From the NCBI RefSeq assembly GCF_000513935.1, contig NZ_AZUY01000012.1, positions 62,001 through 126,000 on the forward strand: a stretch of DNA of 64,000 nucleotides. The letters are read 5' to 3'. The stretch comes from Mesorhizobium sp. WSM3626 (lineage in GTDB: Bacteria; Pseudomonadota; Alphaproteobacteria; Rhizobiales; Rhizobiaceae). Each line of letters begins with the position of its first letter. Positions within the stretch are counted from its first letter, which is position 1. The translations under genes were made by a program, and so were the position numbers. Under the pieces are notes generated by a model. It was given only the letters and a program-made list of their open reading frames with translations. It had not been told where the DNA came from and did not search any database. Shown in pieces: positions 18,731 to 27,817 of the stretch.

Positions 18731-19893
18731 GTGCCGGCCCAAGCGGCTCGTCGGCTGCCTTGGCCTTGCGCGGCCAAGGTCGTTCCGTGGCCATCATCGA
18801 AGCAGGCGAGTTTCCACGCCGCAAGGTCTGCGGCGAATTCATGTCGGCGGTCAATCTGGAGCTGTTGGACCGTTTGGAGGCGGGCGCCGCGGTTCGCGCC
18901 AAGGCAGGACCGGAGGTCAAGCGGGTTGCGTTGTTCGCGTCGGGCCCTTGCATACAAGCAGGCATGCCGCGCGCCGCCGGAGATGCTTTCGGGCGGGCGC
19001 TTGGACGGGACGTTCTGGACGGCATCCTCTTGGACACGGCGCGCAACGCCGGAGCCGACGTTTTTCAGCCGTGGCGCGCGGTGGAGATCGCCAGCAATGG
19101 CGATCGTGCCATCGTCCGGATCGCCAACAAGGACGGTCAGACAAGTCTTAGCGGGCAGGTGGTGATTGCGGCGCATGGCTCCTGGGGCCAGGGCAGGTTG
19201 CCGACCAATCTCCCAAAGAGCAACGCGGCCTCCGATCTGTTTGGCTTCAAGGCCCATTTCAGGGGAGCTTCGCTCGCTCAGGATCTCATGCCGCTCCTGG
19301 TGTTTCCGGGCGGCTATGGTGGCATAGTGTGGGCGGATCAGGACAGGATATCGCTGTCGTGCTGCATACGCCGCGACGTGTTGGCCAGGCTGCGCAAAAA
19401 GGGCGGTGCCACGTCAGCAGCCCAAGCCGTTCACGCGCACATACTGGCATCGTGCCCGGCGGTGGTTTCCACGATCGGCGACGCCAGCCTCGAAGGTGAA
19501 TGGCTTGCCGCCGGTCCCATACGTCCGGGGATGCGCCCACGATTTGCCGACGACATATTTCGGGTCGGCAACATCGCCGGCGAGTCCCATCCCATCATCG
19601 CCGAAGGCATCTCCATGGCCCTGCAGTCCAGCTGGCTTCTCGCTGGCGAATTGGCAAGGTTCGAACAATGGGACCGGACGGCGCGCCTCGCCGTCGGCAA
19701 CCGCTATTCAAGAGCGTGGAGCCGGCAATTTGCCACTCGCATTCATGCGGCCGCACTGTTGGCGCGCATTGCCGTCCTCCCCAGGTCCAATACGGCGATG
19801 AAGGCGTTCGTGGGGTGGTTCCCGAATAGCCTGACCTTAGGGGCCAGATTGTCCGGCAAGACGAAAGCCTTGCCTGCCCTCAGCCATCCGTAA
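18709..19893 (+). CDS. FAD-dependent oxidoreductase, geranylgeranyl-reductase/hydroxylase family
   Basis: A 394-residue flavoprotein with the Rossmann GxGxxG (IGAGPSGSSA, 7-16) and the RRKVCGEF segment (37-44) found in geranylgeranyl-reductase-type enzymes and related monooxygenases. A second FAD contact is expected in the 'IFRVGNIAGESHPIIAEG' segment, where RVGNIAGE takes the place of the usual GDAAG. The gene overlaps the methyltransferase end by 22 bases and is the last gene of the operon, with a convergent SDR gene 100 bases on. Inferred role: hydroxylation, dehydrogenation or reduction of the polyketide, for example to a quinone. Confidence 0.83.
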   Translation: MYDAIVIGAGPSGSSAALALRGQGRSVAIIEAGEFPRRKVCGEFMSAVNLELLDRLEAGAAVRAKAGPEVKRVALFASGPCIQAGMPRAAGDAFGRALGRDVLDGILLDTARNAGADVFQPWRAVEIASNGDRAIVRIANKDGQTSLSGQVVIAAHGSWGQGRLPTNLPKSNAASDLFGFKAHFRGASLAQDLMPLLVFPGGYGGIVWADQDRISLSCCIRRDVLARLRKKGGATSAAQAVHAHILASCPAVVSTIGDASLEGEWLAAGPIRPGMRPRFADDIFRVGNIAGESHPIIAEGISMALQSSWLLAGELARFEQWDRTARLAVGNRYSRAWSRQFATRIHAAALLARIAVLPRSNTAMKAFVGWFPNSLTLGARLSGKTKALPALSHP

Positions 19894-19993
19894 GGGCTGA
19901 GCCGGCCGGACGCCTGGAGGAATTCGCCGAAGCGCTCGAGCCAAATCGGCAATTCAGCAGGCACACGGTTCGTGGCGTATGGCTGCCCCCAGC

Positions 19994-20764
19994 TCACGGC
20001 GGCACCATCCGGAAATCCTTGCCCTCGGGCAGCAATTGCCCGCCATCGACGACAATGGTGGTTCCGGTGATGTAACTGGCGTCGTCCGAGGCGAGGAACA
20101 GGAAAGCGTTGGCCACGTCGCGCGGGCTGCCGAGCCGGCCGAGCGGGATCGAATCTTCCATGTTCTTGATATAGGCGGCGCCGCGATGCTGCTGGATGGC
20201 TTCGGTAAGGATATTGCCCGGCTCGACGCCGTTGACGGTGATGCCGTAGCCGGAGAACTCCAGCGCCGCAGCACGAATGAAGCCGTTGATGCCCGCTTTC
20301 GTCGCCGAATAATGGCCATGGCCAGGGCTGGTGACATGCGGGCCGGTGATGGAGGAGGTGTAAAGCATGCGGCCAAAGCGCTGCGCCTTCATCGGTACCA
20401 GGGCCGCGCGGCTGGCATTGAAAGTACCGCGCAGGTTGACGGCCATGACGCGGTCCCAGTCGTCGGCACTGGTGTTTTCGATCAACTGCCAGGGATAGAT
20501 GCCGGCATTCTGCACGATGATGTCGAGGCGGCCGTGGTGTTTCAGCGCCATCGCCACCGCGGCCTCGGCGTCTCTCATTTGCGAGATGTCGGTGCGGATG
20601 AAGGGGACACCGAGTTCATCCGCACTTGCTTGCCCGGCCTCCTCCTCCGTATCGGCCAGCACCAGCCTTGCGCCTTCTTCGGCGAAGCGCAGTGCGATGC
20701 CCTTGCCGATGCCGCGCGCGCCGCCGACGATCAACGCCACCTTGTCTTCCAGTCGTCCTGTCAT
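19994..20764 (-). CDS. Short-chain dehydrogenase/reductase, sugar-linked
   Basis: An NAD(P)-dependent oxidoreductase of 256 residues. It has a Rossmann motif GGARGIGKG (a variant of TGxxxGIG), NAG at the NNAG position, the catalytic Ser in YTSSITG, and the Tyr-Lys pair in YSATK. The C-terminal DGGQLLPEG end is typical of sugar or polyol dehydrogenases. The ATG at 20764 has AGGA upstream. It is the last gene of the minus-strand operon ROK-ATPase-binding protein-permease-SDR, so it likely oxidises the imported sugar. Confidence 0.85.
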   Translation of the reverse strand: MTGRLEDKVALIVGGARGIGKGIALRFAEEGARLVLADTEEEAGQASADELGVPFIRTDISQMRDAEAAVAMALKHHGRLDIIVQNAGIYPWQLIENTSADDWDRVMAVNLRGTFNASRAALVPMKAQRFGRMLYTSSITGPHVTSPGHGHYSATKAGINGFIRAAALEFSGYGITVNGVEPGNILTEAIQQHRGAAYIKNMEDSIPLGRLGSPRDVANAFLFLASDDASYITGTTIVVDGGQLLPEGKDFRMVPP

Positions 20765-20811
20765 GCGAGCCGTCCTGTCATGCCAAATCCCCGCCTCACG
20801 CCAATCCCCTC

Positions 20812-21807
20812 TCACGCCAGTCTTTGGCGAATGGTTTGTTTGAATGCGTCGAGCAACACCGCTGCCAGAACCAGCAGGCCGTGGATGACCTGGGTGAAGT
20901 TGGCGGGCAGGCCCATCAGGTTGATCGCCGTGTTGATGGCAGAGAGCAGGAGCACGCCGGCATAGACGCCCGGCAAGGTGCCGACACCACCCTTCAGGCT
21001 GACGCCGCCGATGACGACCGCGGCAAAGGCGTTGAACAGAAGGCCAACGCCCAGATTGGCCGTGGCGCCCGAGGTGCGGATCGCCAGCAGCCAGCCGGCG
21101 AGCCCTGCTATGGCGCCGGCGAGCACGAAGGCGATGATCAGGTTGCGGTTCACCCGGATGCCGGCGCGGAAGGTTGCGGTTTCATTGCCGCCGATCATCA
21201 CGAGGTGCCTGCCGAACGGCGTCTTGGCCATGATCAGCGAGAACACCACGAAACAGGCCACCGCGATCCAGGCGGTCAGCGGCAGGCCCATCAGGCGTTG
21301 GATGCCGAACCAGCGGATGGCAGGTGCCAGATCCTGAGCCGAGCGGCCGCCCGAAATGACCAGCACCAGGCCGCGCACCCAGATGTAGGAGGCGAGCGTG
21401 ATGATGAAGGCGCTCATCTTGACCTTGACCACAAGATAGCCGTTGAAGGCGCCGATGAGGCCGCCGACGGCCAGCGCCAGCAGCAGCGACACCGGAACCA
21501 TCAGCCATTCCGGGTGCAATTGGACCCCGAGGCCGATGCCCGAGGAACAAAACAGGATGCCCACCGCCATGGCGCTGAGCGCGGCGACGGATTCGACCGA
21601 CAGGTCCATGTGACCGGCAATGATGACCAGCGCCAGGCCGATCGACATCACGCCGAGCACGCTCGACGCCTCGATGATGTTGGCGAAGATGCCGAGCTGG
21701 AAATAGTTCGGGATGAACAGCGAGAAGACGACCAGGACAAGGAGCAGCATGAACCAGACGAGGTTGTCGAGGACGAACTCCAGGGCGTTGCGTGTGCGAG
21801 GGTTCAT
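20812..21807 (-). CDS. Sugar ABC transporter permease, RbsC-type (CUT2)
   Basis: A membrane subunit of 331 residues with 8-10 hydrophobic segments and the family segment GANLGVGLLFNAFAAVVIGGVSL-like near the C-terminal third. It matches BPD_transp_2 (RbsC/XylH/AraH) permeases. The ATG at 21807 gives the usual short charged N-terminus; an in-frame ATG at 21849 would add a 14-residue Cys-rich leader. It lies downstream of the binding-protein gene, separated by a hairpin. Confidence 0.88.
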   Translation of the reverse strand: MNPRTRNALEFVLDNLVWFMLLLVLVVFSLFIPNYFQLGIFANIIEASSVLGVMSIGLALVIIAGHMDLSVESVAALSAMAVGILFCSSGIGLGVQLHPEWLMVPVSLLLALAVGGLIGAFNGYLVVKVKMSAFIITLASYIWVRGLVLVISGGRSAQDLAPAIRWFGIQRLMGLPLTAWIAVACFVVFSLIMAKTPFGRHLVMIGGNETATFRAGIRVNRNLIIAFVLAGAIAGLAGWLLAIRTSGATANLGVGLLFNAFAAVVIGGVSLKGGVGTLPGVYAGVLLLSAINTAINLMGLPANFTQVIHGLLVLAAVLLDAFKQTIRQRLA

Positions 21808-21881
21808 ATGTCGATCCGGTTGGCGTGCGCAATCAAGGCCGCAGAACATTGCCTGCGTCTTATTCTATACGGACAGGAAGG

Positions 21882-21907
21882 GCTCCGGGCCGGGTATGGC
21901 CCGGAGC
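21882..21907 (-). promoter_or_regulatory. Intercistronic hairpin between binding-protein and permease genes
   Basis: A perfect 10-bp GC-rich stem GCTCCGGGCC/GGCCCGGAGC around a 6-base loop, 15 bases after the binding-protein stop and about 75 bases before the permease start. It has no T run. It is positioned exactly like the hairpin at 10934-10959 in the first sugar locus, though the stem sequence differs. Confidence 0.7.
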
Positions 21908-21922
21908 GGTTGGGCCATCTGT

Positions 21923-22963
21923 CTATTCGACCGGTTTGACCGTATCGGTCGGCGGCTTCTGGTTGCCCCAGAAGGCCGGATTGTCGACATTCTCCTTGGT
22001 GATTGCGGCGCCCGGGATCTTGATGTTCGGGCCCCAGGCTTCCTTGGTGACGGTCGACTTCAGGCCAAGCACATCGTATTCGCCGGGCTTGATCTCTTCC
22101 TTCTTGACGACCTTGTCCATGAACATGGCGACGGCCGCGGCCTGTGCGTAAAGTGGCTGCTCGACCTCGACGTTGAGCCAGCCCTTGCGGATCAGGTCGA
22201 GACCGACCGGCGCGCCGTTCGAACTCATCAGCATGACGTCGCCAGGCTTCTTGCCGGCGGCCTCGAGCGAAGCGACGGCGGCGACCGACAGGTGCGCGGC
22301 ATGGCTGAAGATCAGGTCGATGTCGGGATTGGCCAGCATCTGGTCGGCAACGATGGTGCCGGCGTTGCTGGCTTCCCATTGCATGGCGGGCAGCGAGATG
22401 ATCTTGACGTCCGGGAACGCCTTCATCTTTTCTTCAAAACCCTTCTGGATGTCGAGCGTGTAGGGATCGCCGGGATCGCCAAGCACCTGCAGGACCTTGC
22501 CCTTCACCGAGCCGTTCTTGGCTTTCAGAAGTTTTTCGGCCTGGTCGGCGGCGACGTAGCCGATCTCGACGGTACCCGCGACCGACGTGAAGTCGGACGG
22601 CGTCGACGTGATCTGGCGGTCGAACTCGACCACCGGAATGCCGGCGGCGCGCGCTGCCTCGATCGACGGTTTCAGCGCATTGAAATCGACGGCGGCCAGG
22701 ATGATAGCCGTCGGCTTCAGCGCGATGACGTCGTTCATCTGTGACTGCTGGGCGTCGGTTTTGTTGTCGGCGTTCAGCGTCTTCATGTCGTAGCCGGTCT
22801 GTTTCAGGAACAGCTCCAGCGCGCTCACCGAGCCGGTCTGGAACTCGTCGAGCAGTGTCGGCACCATGTAGTAGACAATACCCTTGGACTGCGCGAATGC
22901 CGGCGTGAGTGTGGCAAAAGCCAGTGCCAGGATACCGAAGACAGCAAGAAGTATTCGCTTCAT
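21923..22963 (-). CDS. Periplasmic sugar-binding protein, ribose-type
   Basis: A 346-residue periplasmic binding protein of the type I (RbsB-like) fold. The signal peptide is residues 1-24 (MKRILLAV...TPAFA). It is followed by the typical [19 protein letters not shown] and [10 protein letters not shown] segments, where RbsB-like proteins contact sugar. It lies between the ATPase and permease genes of the operon. The sugar is unidentified. Confidence 0.9.
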   Translation of the reverse strand: MKRILLAVFGILALAFATLTPAFAQSKGIVYYMVPTLLDEFQTGSVSALELFLKQTGYDMKTLNADNKTDAQQSQMNDVIALKPTAIILAAVDFNALKPSIEAARAAGIPVVEFDRQITSTPSDFTSVAGTVEIGYVAADQAEKLLKAKNGSVKGKVLQVLGDPGDPYTLDIQKGFEEKMKAFPDVKIISLPAMQWEASNAGTIVADQMLANPDIDLIFSHAAHLSVAAVASLEAAGKKPGDVMLMSSNGAPVGLDLIRKGWLNVEVEQPLYAQAAAVAMFMDKVVKKEEIKPGEYDVLGLKSTVTKEAWGPNIKIPGAAITKENVDNPAFWGNQKPPTDTVKPVE

Positions 22964-23002
22964 GTCGTTGGCTCCCTGTTAAGCCGGACCCCTCTTTGTC
23001 CC

Positions 23003-23767
23003 TCAGCCCGCCGGTCCGGCACCGGCAAGCGTCTCCCCGGTGATCATGTTGATCACCGCGTCGGGACTTGTCTTGTTGCGTGCGACATCGCCCGCCACGA
23101 CGCCTTGCCGGATCACGACGATCCGGCCGGCGACCTGAAAAGCCTGCTGCATGATATGGGTGATGATGACGACGCCGATGCCCTGGCTCGCCACCTGGCG
23201 GATCATGTCGAGGCCGCGCCGCGTCTGCTCGACACCAAGTGCGGCGAACGGTTCGTCCAGCAGCACCAGCTTGCCGCCCCAGTGCACGAAGCGGTTGAGT
23301 TCGATGGCCTGCCGCTGGCCGCCCGAGAGATGCTCGACATTGGTGCGCAGTGAAGGAATGCGGGTACCGGCGCTGGCCAGCGCTTTCCCGACGACGGCTT
23401 CCATGGCACGCTCATCGAGCACGGGAATGCCAAGCACCTTCCTGGTGATCTCGCGGCCCATGAAGAAATTGGCCACCACGTCGACATTGGTGCAGAGCGA
23501 CAGGTCCTGGTAGACGGTCTCGATACCCGCCGCCTTGGCTTCCGCCGGCGAGCGGGCCAGGAACTCCTTGCCCTCGAAGAGCATGCGGCCGGAGGTCGGT
23601 TCGAGACCGCCCGCAATGATCTTGACCAGCGTCGACTTGCCGGCGCCATTGTCGCCGAGCAACGCCACCACCTCGCCCTTGCCGATGGAAAAGCTGATCC
23701 CCTTCAGCGCTTCGATCGCGCCATAGTTCTTGGTCACGTTGTCGAGCACCAGCAGGGGTTCGCTCAT
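23003..23767 (-). CDS. Sugar ABC transporter ATPase, single-domain RbsA-like
   Basis: A 254-residue ATPase with Walker A GDNGAGKST, signature LSGGQRQAIEL, Walker B LVLLDEP and H-loop ITHIMQQ. Most CUT2 ATPases are tandem two-domain proteins of about 500 residues; this has one domain and so must dimerise. Its ATG (23767-23765) shares one base with the ROK regulator stop, so translation is coupled. The binding-protein gene follows after 39 bases. Confidence 0.9.
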   Translation of the reverse strand: MSEPLLVLDNVTKNYGAIEALKGISFSIGKGEVVALLGDNGAGKSTLVKIIAGGLEPTSGRMLFEGKEFLARSPAEAKAAGIETVYQDLSLCTNVDVVANFFMGREITRKVLGIPVLDERAMEAVVGKALASAGTRIPSLRTNVEHLSGGQRQAIELNRFVHWGGKLVLLDEPFAALGVEQTRRGLDMIRQVASQGIGVVIITHIMQQAFQVAGRIVVIRQGVVAGDVARNKTSPDAVINMITGETLAGAGPAG

Positions 23768-24930
23768 CAGGCAACCTCCCTGGCCGAAAGGCTGTCGCGG
23801 CCGCGCTCGCGTTCGGCGGCGAACATCTGGCCGAAGCGTGGCGACAACACCCCGGAAACGGCGAGTGCCGCCGCGCCGCGCAGCACCGCATGCTGGCCGC
23901 CGCTGGCGACGACGACGCGCGGCGTCTTGCGGTCCGCGCGGGCCGAAACCGAATTGTGCAGCGGTTCGGCCGCGTCTGCCAGGCGTTCGAGCAACTCCGA
24001 TGCCGCCAGGCCGCCGAGCACGACCGTCTCTGGGTCGAAGAGGTTTTCGATGATGGCGATGGTGTTGCGGAAGATCGGGCCGACCTGCGCCACCCAATCG
24101 GCGTCATTGCCGGCCCGGCGGCCCCGCGCTTCGAGCGAGAGATAGCGCTCGAGGCAGCCTCGGTTGCCGCAGGGGCAAAGCTCGCCGTCAGGGACCACGG
24201 GAATATGGCCGATCTCGCCCGCATTGCCCCAGGCGCCGCGCAGAACGCTTCCATCATGCATCATGGCGCCACCAAGCCCAACGCCGAAATAGAGATAATA
24301 ATAGTCGGAATGGCGGGCACCGATGCCATAGAGCCGCTCGCCCATCGCGGCGGCGGCCATGTCGCTCTCGAAGAACGCCGGCAATCCCGTCGCGGCCGTC
24401 AGCCACTCACGCAGCGCCACGTGTTTCCAGCCGGTCATCGTGGTCGGGCCGACAAAGCTCATGGAGTCCACGTCGAACGGGCCGGGAAGCGCCATGCCGA
24501 TGCCGATGACGCGGCCGCCGGGCCGCTTGCCCGTCAGGTCGCGGACCATGGCGCCAATCTGTTCGAACGCATGATCGGGCGCCGCGTTGGGCGCTTCGCG
24601 ACGTGAACTCTCGATGACGTCGCCGCTGAGATTGATCAGTGCGGCGTCTATTCCAAGCGGCGTCAGGTGGATGCCGACGGCATAGCCGCCTTCCGGGTTG
24701 ATGCGCAGTGTCGCCGGTGGCAGGCCACGGCCCTTCGGCTCTTCGCGCACGGACAGGATATAGCCCTGTTCCTCCAGCTCGCGAACGATGGTCGACACGG
24801 TCTGGACGGTGAGCCCGACATGCCTGGCGATGTCGCCACGGGCGATCGGGCCATGACGGCGGATGGACTCCAACACGATGCGCCGGTTGTACGGCCGCCC
24901 GAACTCCTGGTTGGTTCCTCGCAATGCCAT
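23767..24930 (-). CDS. ROK-family transcriptional regulator
   Basis: A probable sugar-responsive repressor of the operon it heads. The 387-residue protein has an N-terminal winged helix-turn-helix (about 27-58, IARGDIARHVGLTVQTVSTI), then a ROK domain with the zinc motif CPCGNRGCLE (Cys252, Cys254, Cys259). The kinase-type Asp region reads ESDMAAAAMGE. I take the ATG at 24930, preceded by GCAAGG and giving the usual MALRGTNQ start. An ATG at 24963 lacks a ribosome site. First gene of the operon, so probably autoregulated. Confidence 0.88.
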   Translation of the reverse strand: MALRGTNQEFGRPYNRRIVLESIRRHGPIARGDIARHVGLTVQTVSTIVRELEEQGYILSVREEPKGRGLPPATLRINPEGGYAVGIHLTPLGIDAALINLSGDVIESSRREAPNAAPDHAFEQIGAMVRDLTGKRPGGRVIGIGMALPGPFDVDSMSFVGPTTMTGWKHVALREWLTAATGLPAFFESDMAAAAMGERLYGIGARHSDYYYLYFGVGLGGAMMHDGSVLRGAWGNAGEIGHIPVVPDGELCPCGNRGCLERYLSLEARGRRAGNDADWVAQVGPIFRNTIAIIENLFDPETVVLGGLAASELLERLADAAEPLHNSVSARADRKTPRVVVASGGQHAVLRGAAALAVSGVLSPRFGQMFAAERERGRDSLSAREVA

Positions 24931-24967
24931 GCCTTGCGCCCCTGCTTGACGTGAGGTTCGCATCAAA

Positions 24968-25000
24968 TATTTATTCAGTCAAATGGAATTCAAAAATAAT
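24968..25000. promoter_or_regulatory. Candidate ROK operator/promoter, AT-rich dyad
   Basis: An AT-rich island in otherwise GC-rich DNA, 38-70 bases upstream of the ROK start, contains an imperfect dyad: TATTTATTCAGT (24968-24979) against AATTCAAAAATA (24987-24998). NagC/Mlc-class ROK repressors bind A/T-flanked dyads of this sort. The rest of 25001-25207 shows nothing identifiable. Confidence 0.3.
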
Positions 25001-25207
25001 CGGAACGCAGACCGAGCCGCCGATTCCACGGCTTCTCACCTTCGGTGTGGATTAGGGATGAGACTAAGAGGCGACGGTTTGCGGTCCTGCCGTTGTAGTG
25101 GCGGATGGCCTTCAGCAGTTTGACGCCGTGCGGGAGACTGCTTGGCGAGGGAGAGGCGTAGCTGGCCGGTGGTCCCGATTCAGCCCGCAGGCGGGCGGTT
25201 GCCCTTG

Positions 25208-26512
25208 CTAAAGATATTGCGCGACTTTCCTGCCGACGGTCAGGAAGCGCAGCGGATCGATCGCCTCGCCATTGTGCCGCACTTCATAATGCAGATGCGG
25301 GCCGGTCGAGCGGCCGCTGCTGCCGGTCTTGCCGATGATGGCGCCGGCGTCCAGCTTCTCGCCGACGGTCACGTCGATTTCGCTCAGATGCCCGTAACGG
25401 GTCGCAAAGCCGTTGCCGTGATCGACTTCCACCATGCGGCCATAGCCGCCGTTCCAGCCGGCCTTGGTTACGATGCCGGGCGCGGTGACCTTGGCGGCCA
25501 TGCCGATGGGCGCCCTGAAGTCCATTCCCGAATGCAGCGCGGCCGTGCCGAGAAGGGGATCGGTGCGCACGCCGAACGGACTGGTGACGGAGTGACCGGG
25601 GGCGGGGTTGGCGAGCGGCAGCCGGCGCGCTTCCTTTTTCAGCTGATCGAGCGTGTCCAGCGCCTCGTCCAGTTCCTTGACCTTGCTGTCGAAGATCATC
25701 GAGGAGTCGAGCGGGATCAGCGGTCCGCCGACATCGCTTTCGTTCTTGCCGAAATCGCTGTCGACCGGCAGTCCGGCCGCCTGCAGCGCCTGCTGGATGG
25801 CATCTGCGCTTTTGTAGGCGTTGTCCGCGAGCGTGCTGATGCGGCTGAGCTGATCATTCTCGATGGATTTCAGCGACTGGTTGATCGAGACGAACAGCTT
25901 GTCGGCACGATCGGCGGATGAATCGCTGGGCAGCGGATCGGCGCGGGTCGACCACAAGGAGAAGGGCCTTGTGTCGGCGCTGCCGAGGTCGGCGCCCAGG
26001 CCGGCGACCGCGTAGGTCTGCGCGGGCTGGTTGATGCTGCCGGTCACCTCGGCGCGCTTGTCCGGCTTGGCGGTCGCGGCCGGATCTTCCGCGGGCACCG
26101 TTCCGACGTCGTTCTCGGCACGTTCGAACAGCGGGCCGAGACGGCCATGCCGCTGGCTGAGCTGTGTCTGGCGCTGAAGCAGTTCGCTGACCTTGGTTTC
26201 CATCAATTGCTGGTCGAGCAACTGCCTGCTGGTGATGCGGTCTACCTGGGCGCGAAGCGCCGAAATGCGGTCCTCGTAAGCCTGCTGCATGCGCGCCTGG
26301 CGCGCGGTGGTTGCGCCGATCAGGTCGTCGCGCAGCACAAGATAGGATGTGGCCAGGAGATAACCGATGGCAATGGCGGCGAGTGCCGAACCTATGCATG
26401 CCGCGAGCCAGGGCCGTATCGTGAAGTGCCTGATCTCGTTGCCCCGGGCGATGATGACCGTATGGGGTTCCTTGCGCCTGCCGAAGACTGCGGACTGACC
26501 GGTTACGTTCAC
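25208..26512 (-). CDS. M23-family peptidoglycan endopeptidase, membrane-anchored
   Basis: A LytM-type zinc metallopeptidase predicted to cut peptide cross-links in peptidoglycan, or a degenerate activator of amidases. The 434-residue protein has a basic cytoplasmic tail, one transmembrane helix (about 35-57), a coiled-coil region (about 70-125), a low-complexity linker and a C-terminal LytM domain. The zinc ligands His327 and Asp331 (HSGMD) and the HLH pair His406/His408 are all present, so it is likely active. The start is a GTG at 26512, with no better in-frame start. It diverges from the hydroxylase gene. The 303-base gap 26513-26815 holds both promoters and no gene. Confidence 0.88.
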   Translation of the reverse strand: MNVTGQSAVFGRRKEPHTVIIARGNEIRHFTIRPWLAACIGSALAAIAIGYLLATSYLVLRDDLIGATTARQARMQQAYEDRISALRAQVDRITSRQLLDQQLMETKVSELLQRQTQLSQRHGRLGPLFERAENDVGTVPAEDPAATAKPDKRAEVTGSINQPAQTYAVAGLGADLGSADTRPFSLWSTRADPLPSDSSADRADKLFVSINQSLKSIENDQLSRISTLADNAYKSADAIQQALQAAGLPVDSDFGKNESDVGGPLIPLDSSMIFDSKVKELDEALDTLDQLKKEARRLPLANPAPGHSVTSPFGVRTDPLLGTAALHSGMDFRAPIGMAAKVTAPGIVTKAGWNGGYGRMVEVDHGNGFATRYGHLSEIDVTVGEKLDAGAIIGKTGSSGRSTGPHLHYEVRHNGEAIDPLRFLTVGRKVAQYL

Positions 26513-26815
26513 GGGACCAAGCTTTCGTTTACGACACCACGACAGCCTGATTACACATTATTAGGGTTAACAAAGGCTTGCCTTGTCCGCTGCGTCGCGC
26601 CGAATGCACGCAGCGCGCGCAAGAGGTTGCATGAAAACCGCCGGGGTGCGGCCGCCATGTCGCGAAATCGTTGGCGATGAGCACCAATGCTCCGTCAGCA
26701 GTGGCCTGTCGCCCGCAGAGCAAGGCTTGGGTTTCTTAACCGTCTTCGATTGCATTTAGTTGACGTTTTTCGAGTAAAGGCGTGCTGGTACTTCGGATTC
26801 ACCGTGGCGGTAGGG

Positions 26816-27817
26816 ATGCTGAACGATCTGATTGGCAAGATCCTCGACAAGATTTCGGCCACCAGTCTGCTGGCGACCGGGCTTTTGCTGCTGACTGCCC
26901 TTGTCAGCGCGCTCGTGGCCTATTGGCGCACGGTCGAGGAGAAGAGCTGGAAGGAGTTCTTCGAGTTCGTCATCCCACATGAGGTCATCACCCATCCCTC
27001 GGCGAAGGCCGACCTGCTGTTCTGGGTGACGAAGAAGGCCTTGATGCCTTTCCTGATGCTCCCCGCCGGAATCGTTTTCGTCACGGCGGTGGGCTACGGG
27101 ACCAACTGGCTGTTTTCGACACTGTTCCAGTTTCAGCCGCCTCTGATCGAGGGGCCGGCAGGGCCGGTGACGGTGCTGATCTTCACCGTCAGCATGCTGC
27201 TGGCCTACGACATCTCCTATTATCTCTATCACGTCGCCCAGCATCGCTATCCGCTGCTTTGGGAACTGCACAAGGTGCATCACTCGGCCGAGGTGATGGT
27301 CGGGATCACCAAAGACAGGGTCCATCCGCTGGACGAGTTGATGAACCGAGCCTGGGACGGCCTCATCGTGGGGCTGTGCTTCGGCATCTGGTCGCTGATT
27401 TCGCTGAACCTTGTCGAACTGACCGTCTTTGGCGTCAACGTCTATGTCATGCGTAACATACTGATGATGGATTTCGTCAGGCACACGCATTTCAAGATCT
27501 CGTTCGGCCCGCTCAACAATTTGATCCTGTGTCCGCATTGGCACCAGTTGCATCACAGCGTCGATCCGCGCCACTACGACAAGAATTTCGGGCTGCTCTT
27601 CTCGTTCTGGGATCGGCTCTTCGGAACATTGTGTGTGCCGAGGCCCGACGAGGACTTCAAGTTCGGGCTGGTCGACCGCGATGTGCGTGACTACCAGTCG
27701 CTCGCCGGGCTCTACGTCATGCCGCTGAAGCGGATGTGGGGGCATATCGCCAGGCGCATGCGGCCAGGAAAGCCACGGCCAAGGACCGCGCGGTCATCGG
27801 AAGGAACACGGCCATGA
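26816..27817 (+). CDS. Fatty acid hydroxylase / sterol desaturase family membrane enzyme
   Basis: A di-iron membrane oxygenase of about 333 residues. Hydrophobic segments occur near 17-36, 76-97, 118-140 and 182-206. The eight-histidine metal-binding pattern is complete: HVAQH (139-143), HKVHH (152-156), HTH (223-225) and HWHQLHH (241-247). The true start is uncertain; the frame is open to 26687, and the ATG at 26816 is chosen because it precedes the first membrane segment. The substrate could be a fatty acyl chain, hopanoid or ornithine lipid. Its stop overlaps the start of the acetyltransferase gene (ATGA). Confidence 0.82.
   Translation: MLNDLIGKILDKISATSLLATGLLLLTALVSALVAYWRTVEEKSWKEFFEFVIPHEVITHPSAKADLLFWVTKKALMPFLMLPAGIVFVTAVGYGTNWLFSTLFQFQPPLIEGPAGPVTVLIFTVSMLLAYDISYYLYHVAQHRYPLLWELHKVHHSAEVMVGITKDRVHPLDELMNRAWDGLIVGLCFGIWSLISLNLVELTVFGVNVYVMRNILMMDFVRHTHFKISFGPLNNLILCPHWHQLHHSVDPRHYDKNFGLLFSFWDRLFGTLCVPRPDEDFKFGLVDRDVRDYQSLAGLYVMPLKRMWGHIARRMRPGKPRPRTARSSEGTRP

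Noticed and set aside
20626-21939. A 437-codon plus-strand open frame opposite the sugar permease
   Set aside because: The translation is a His/Gln/Asp-rich low-complexity string, whereas the minus strand encodes a clean multi-helix permease.
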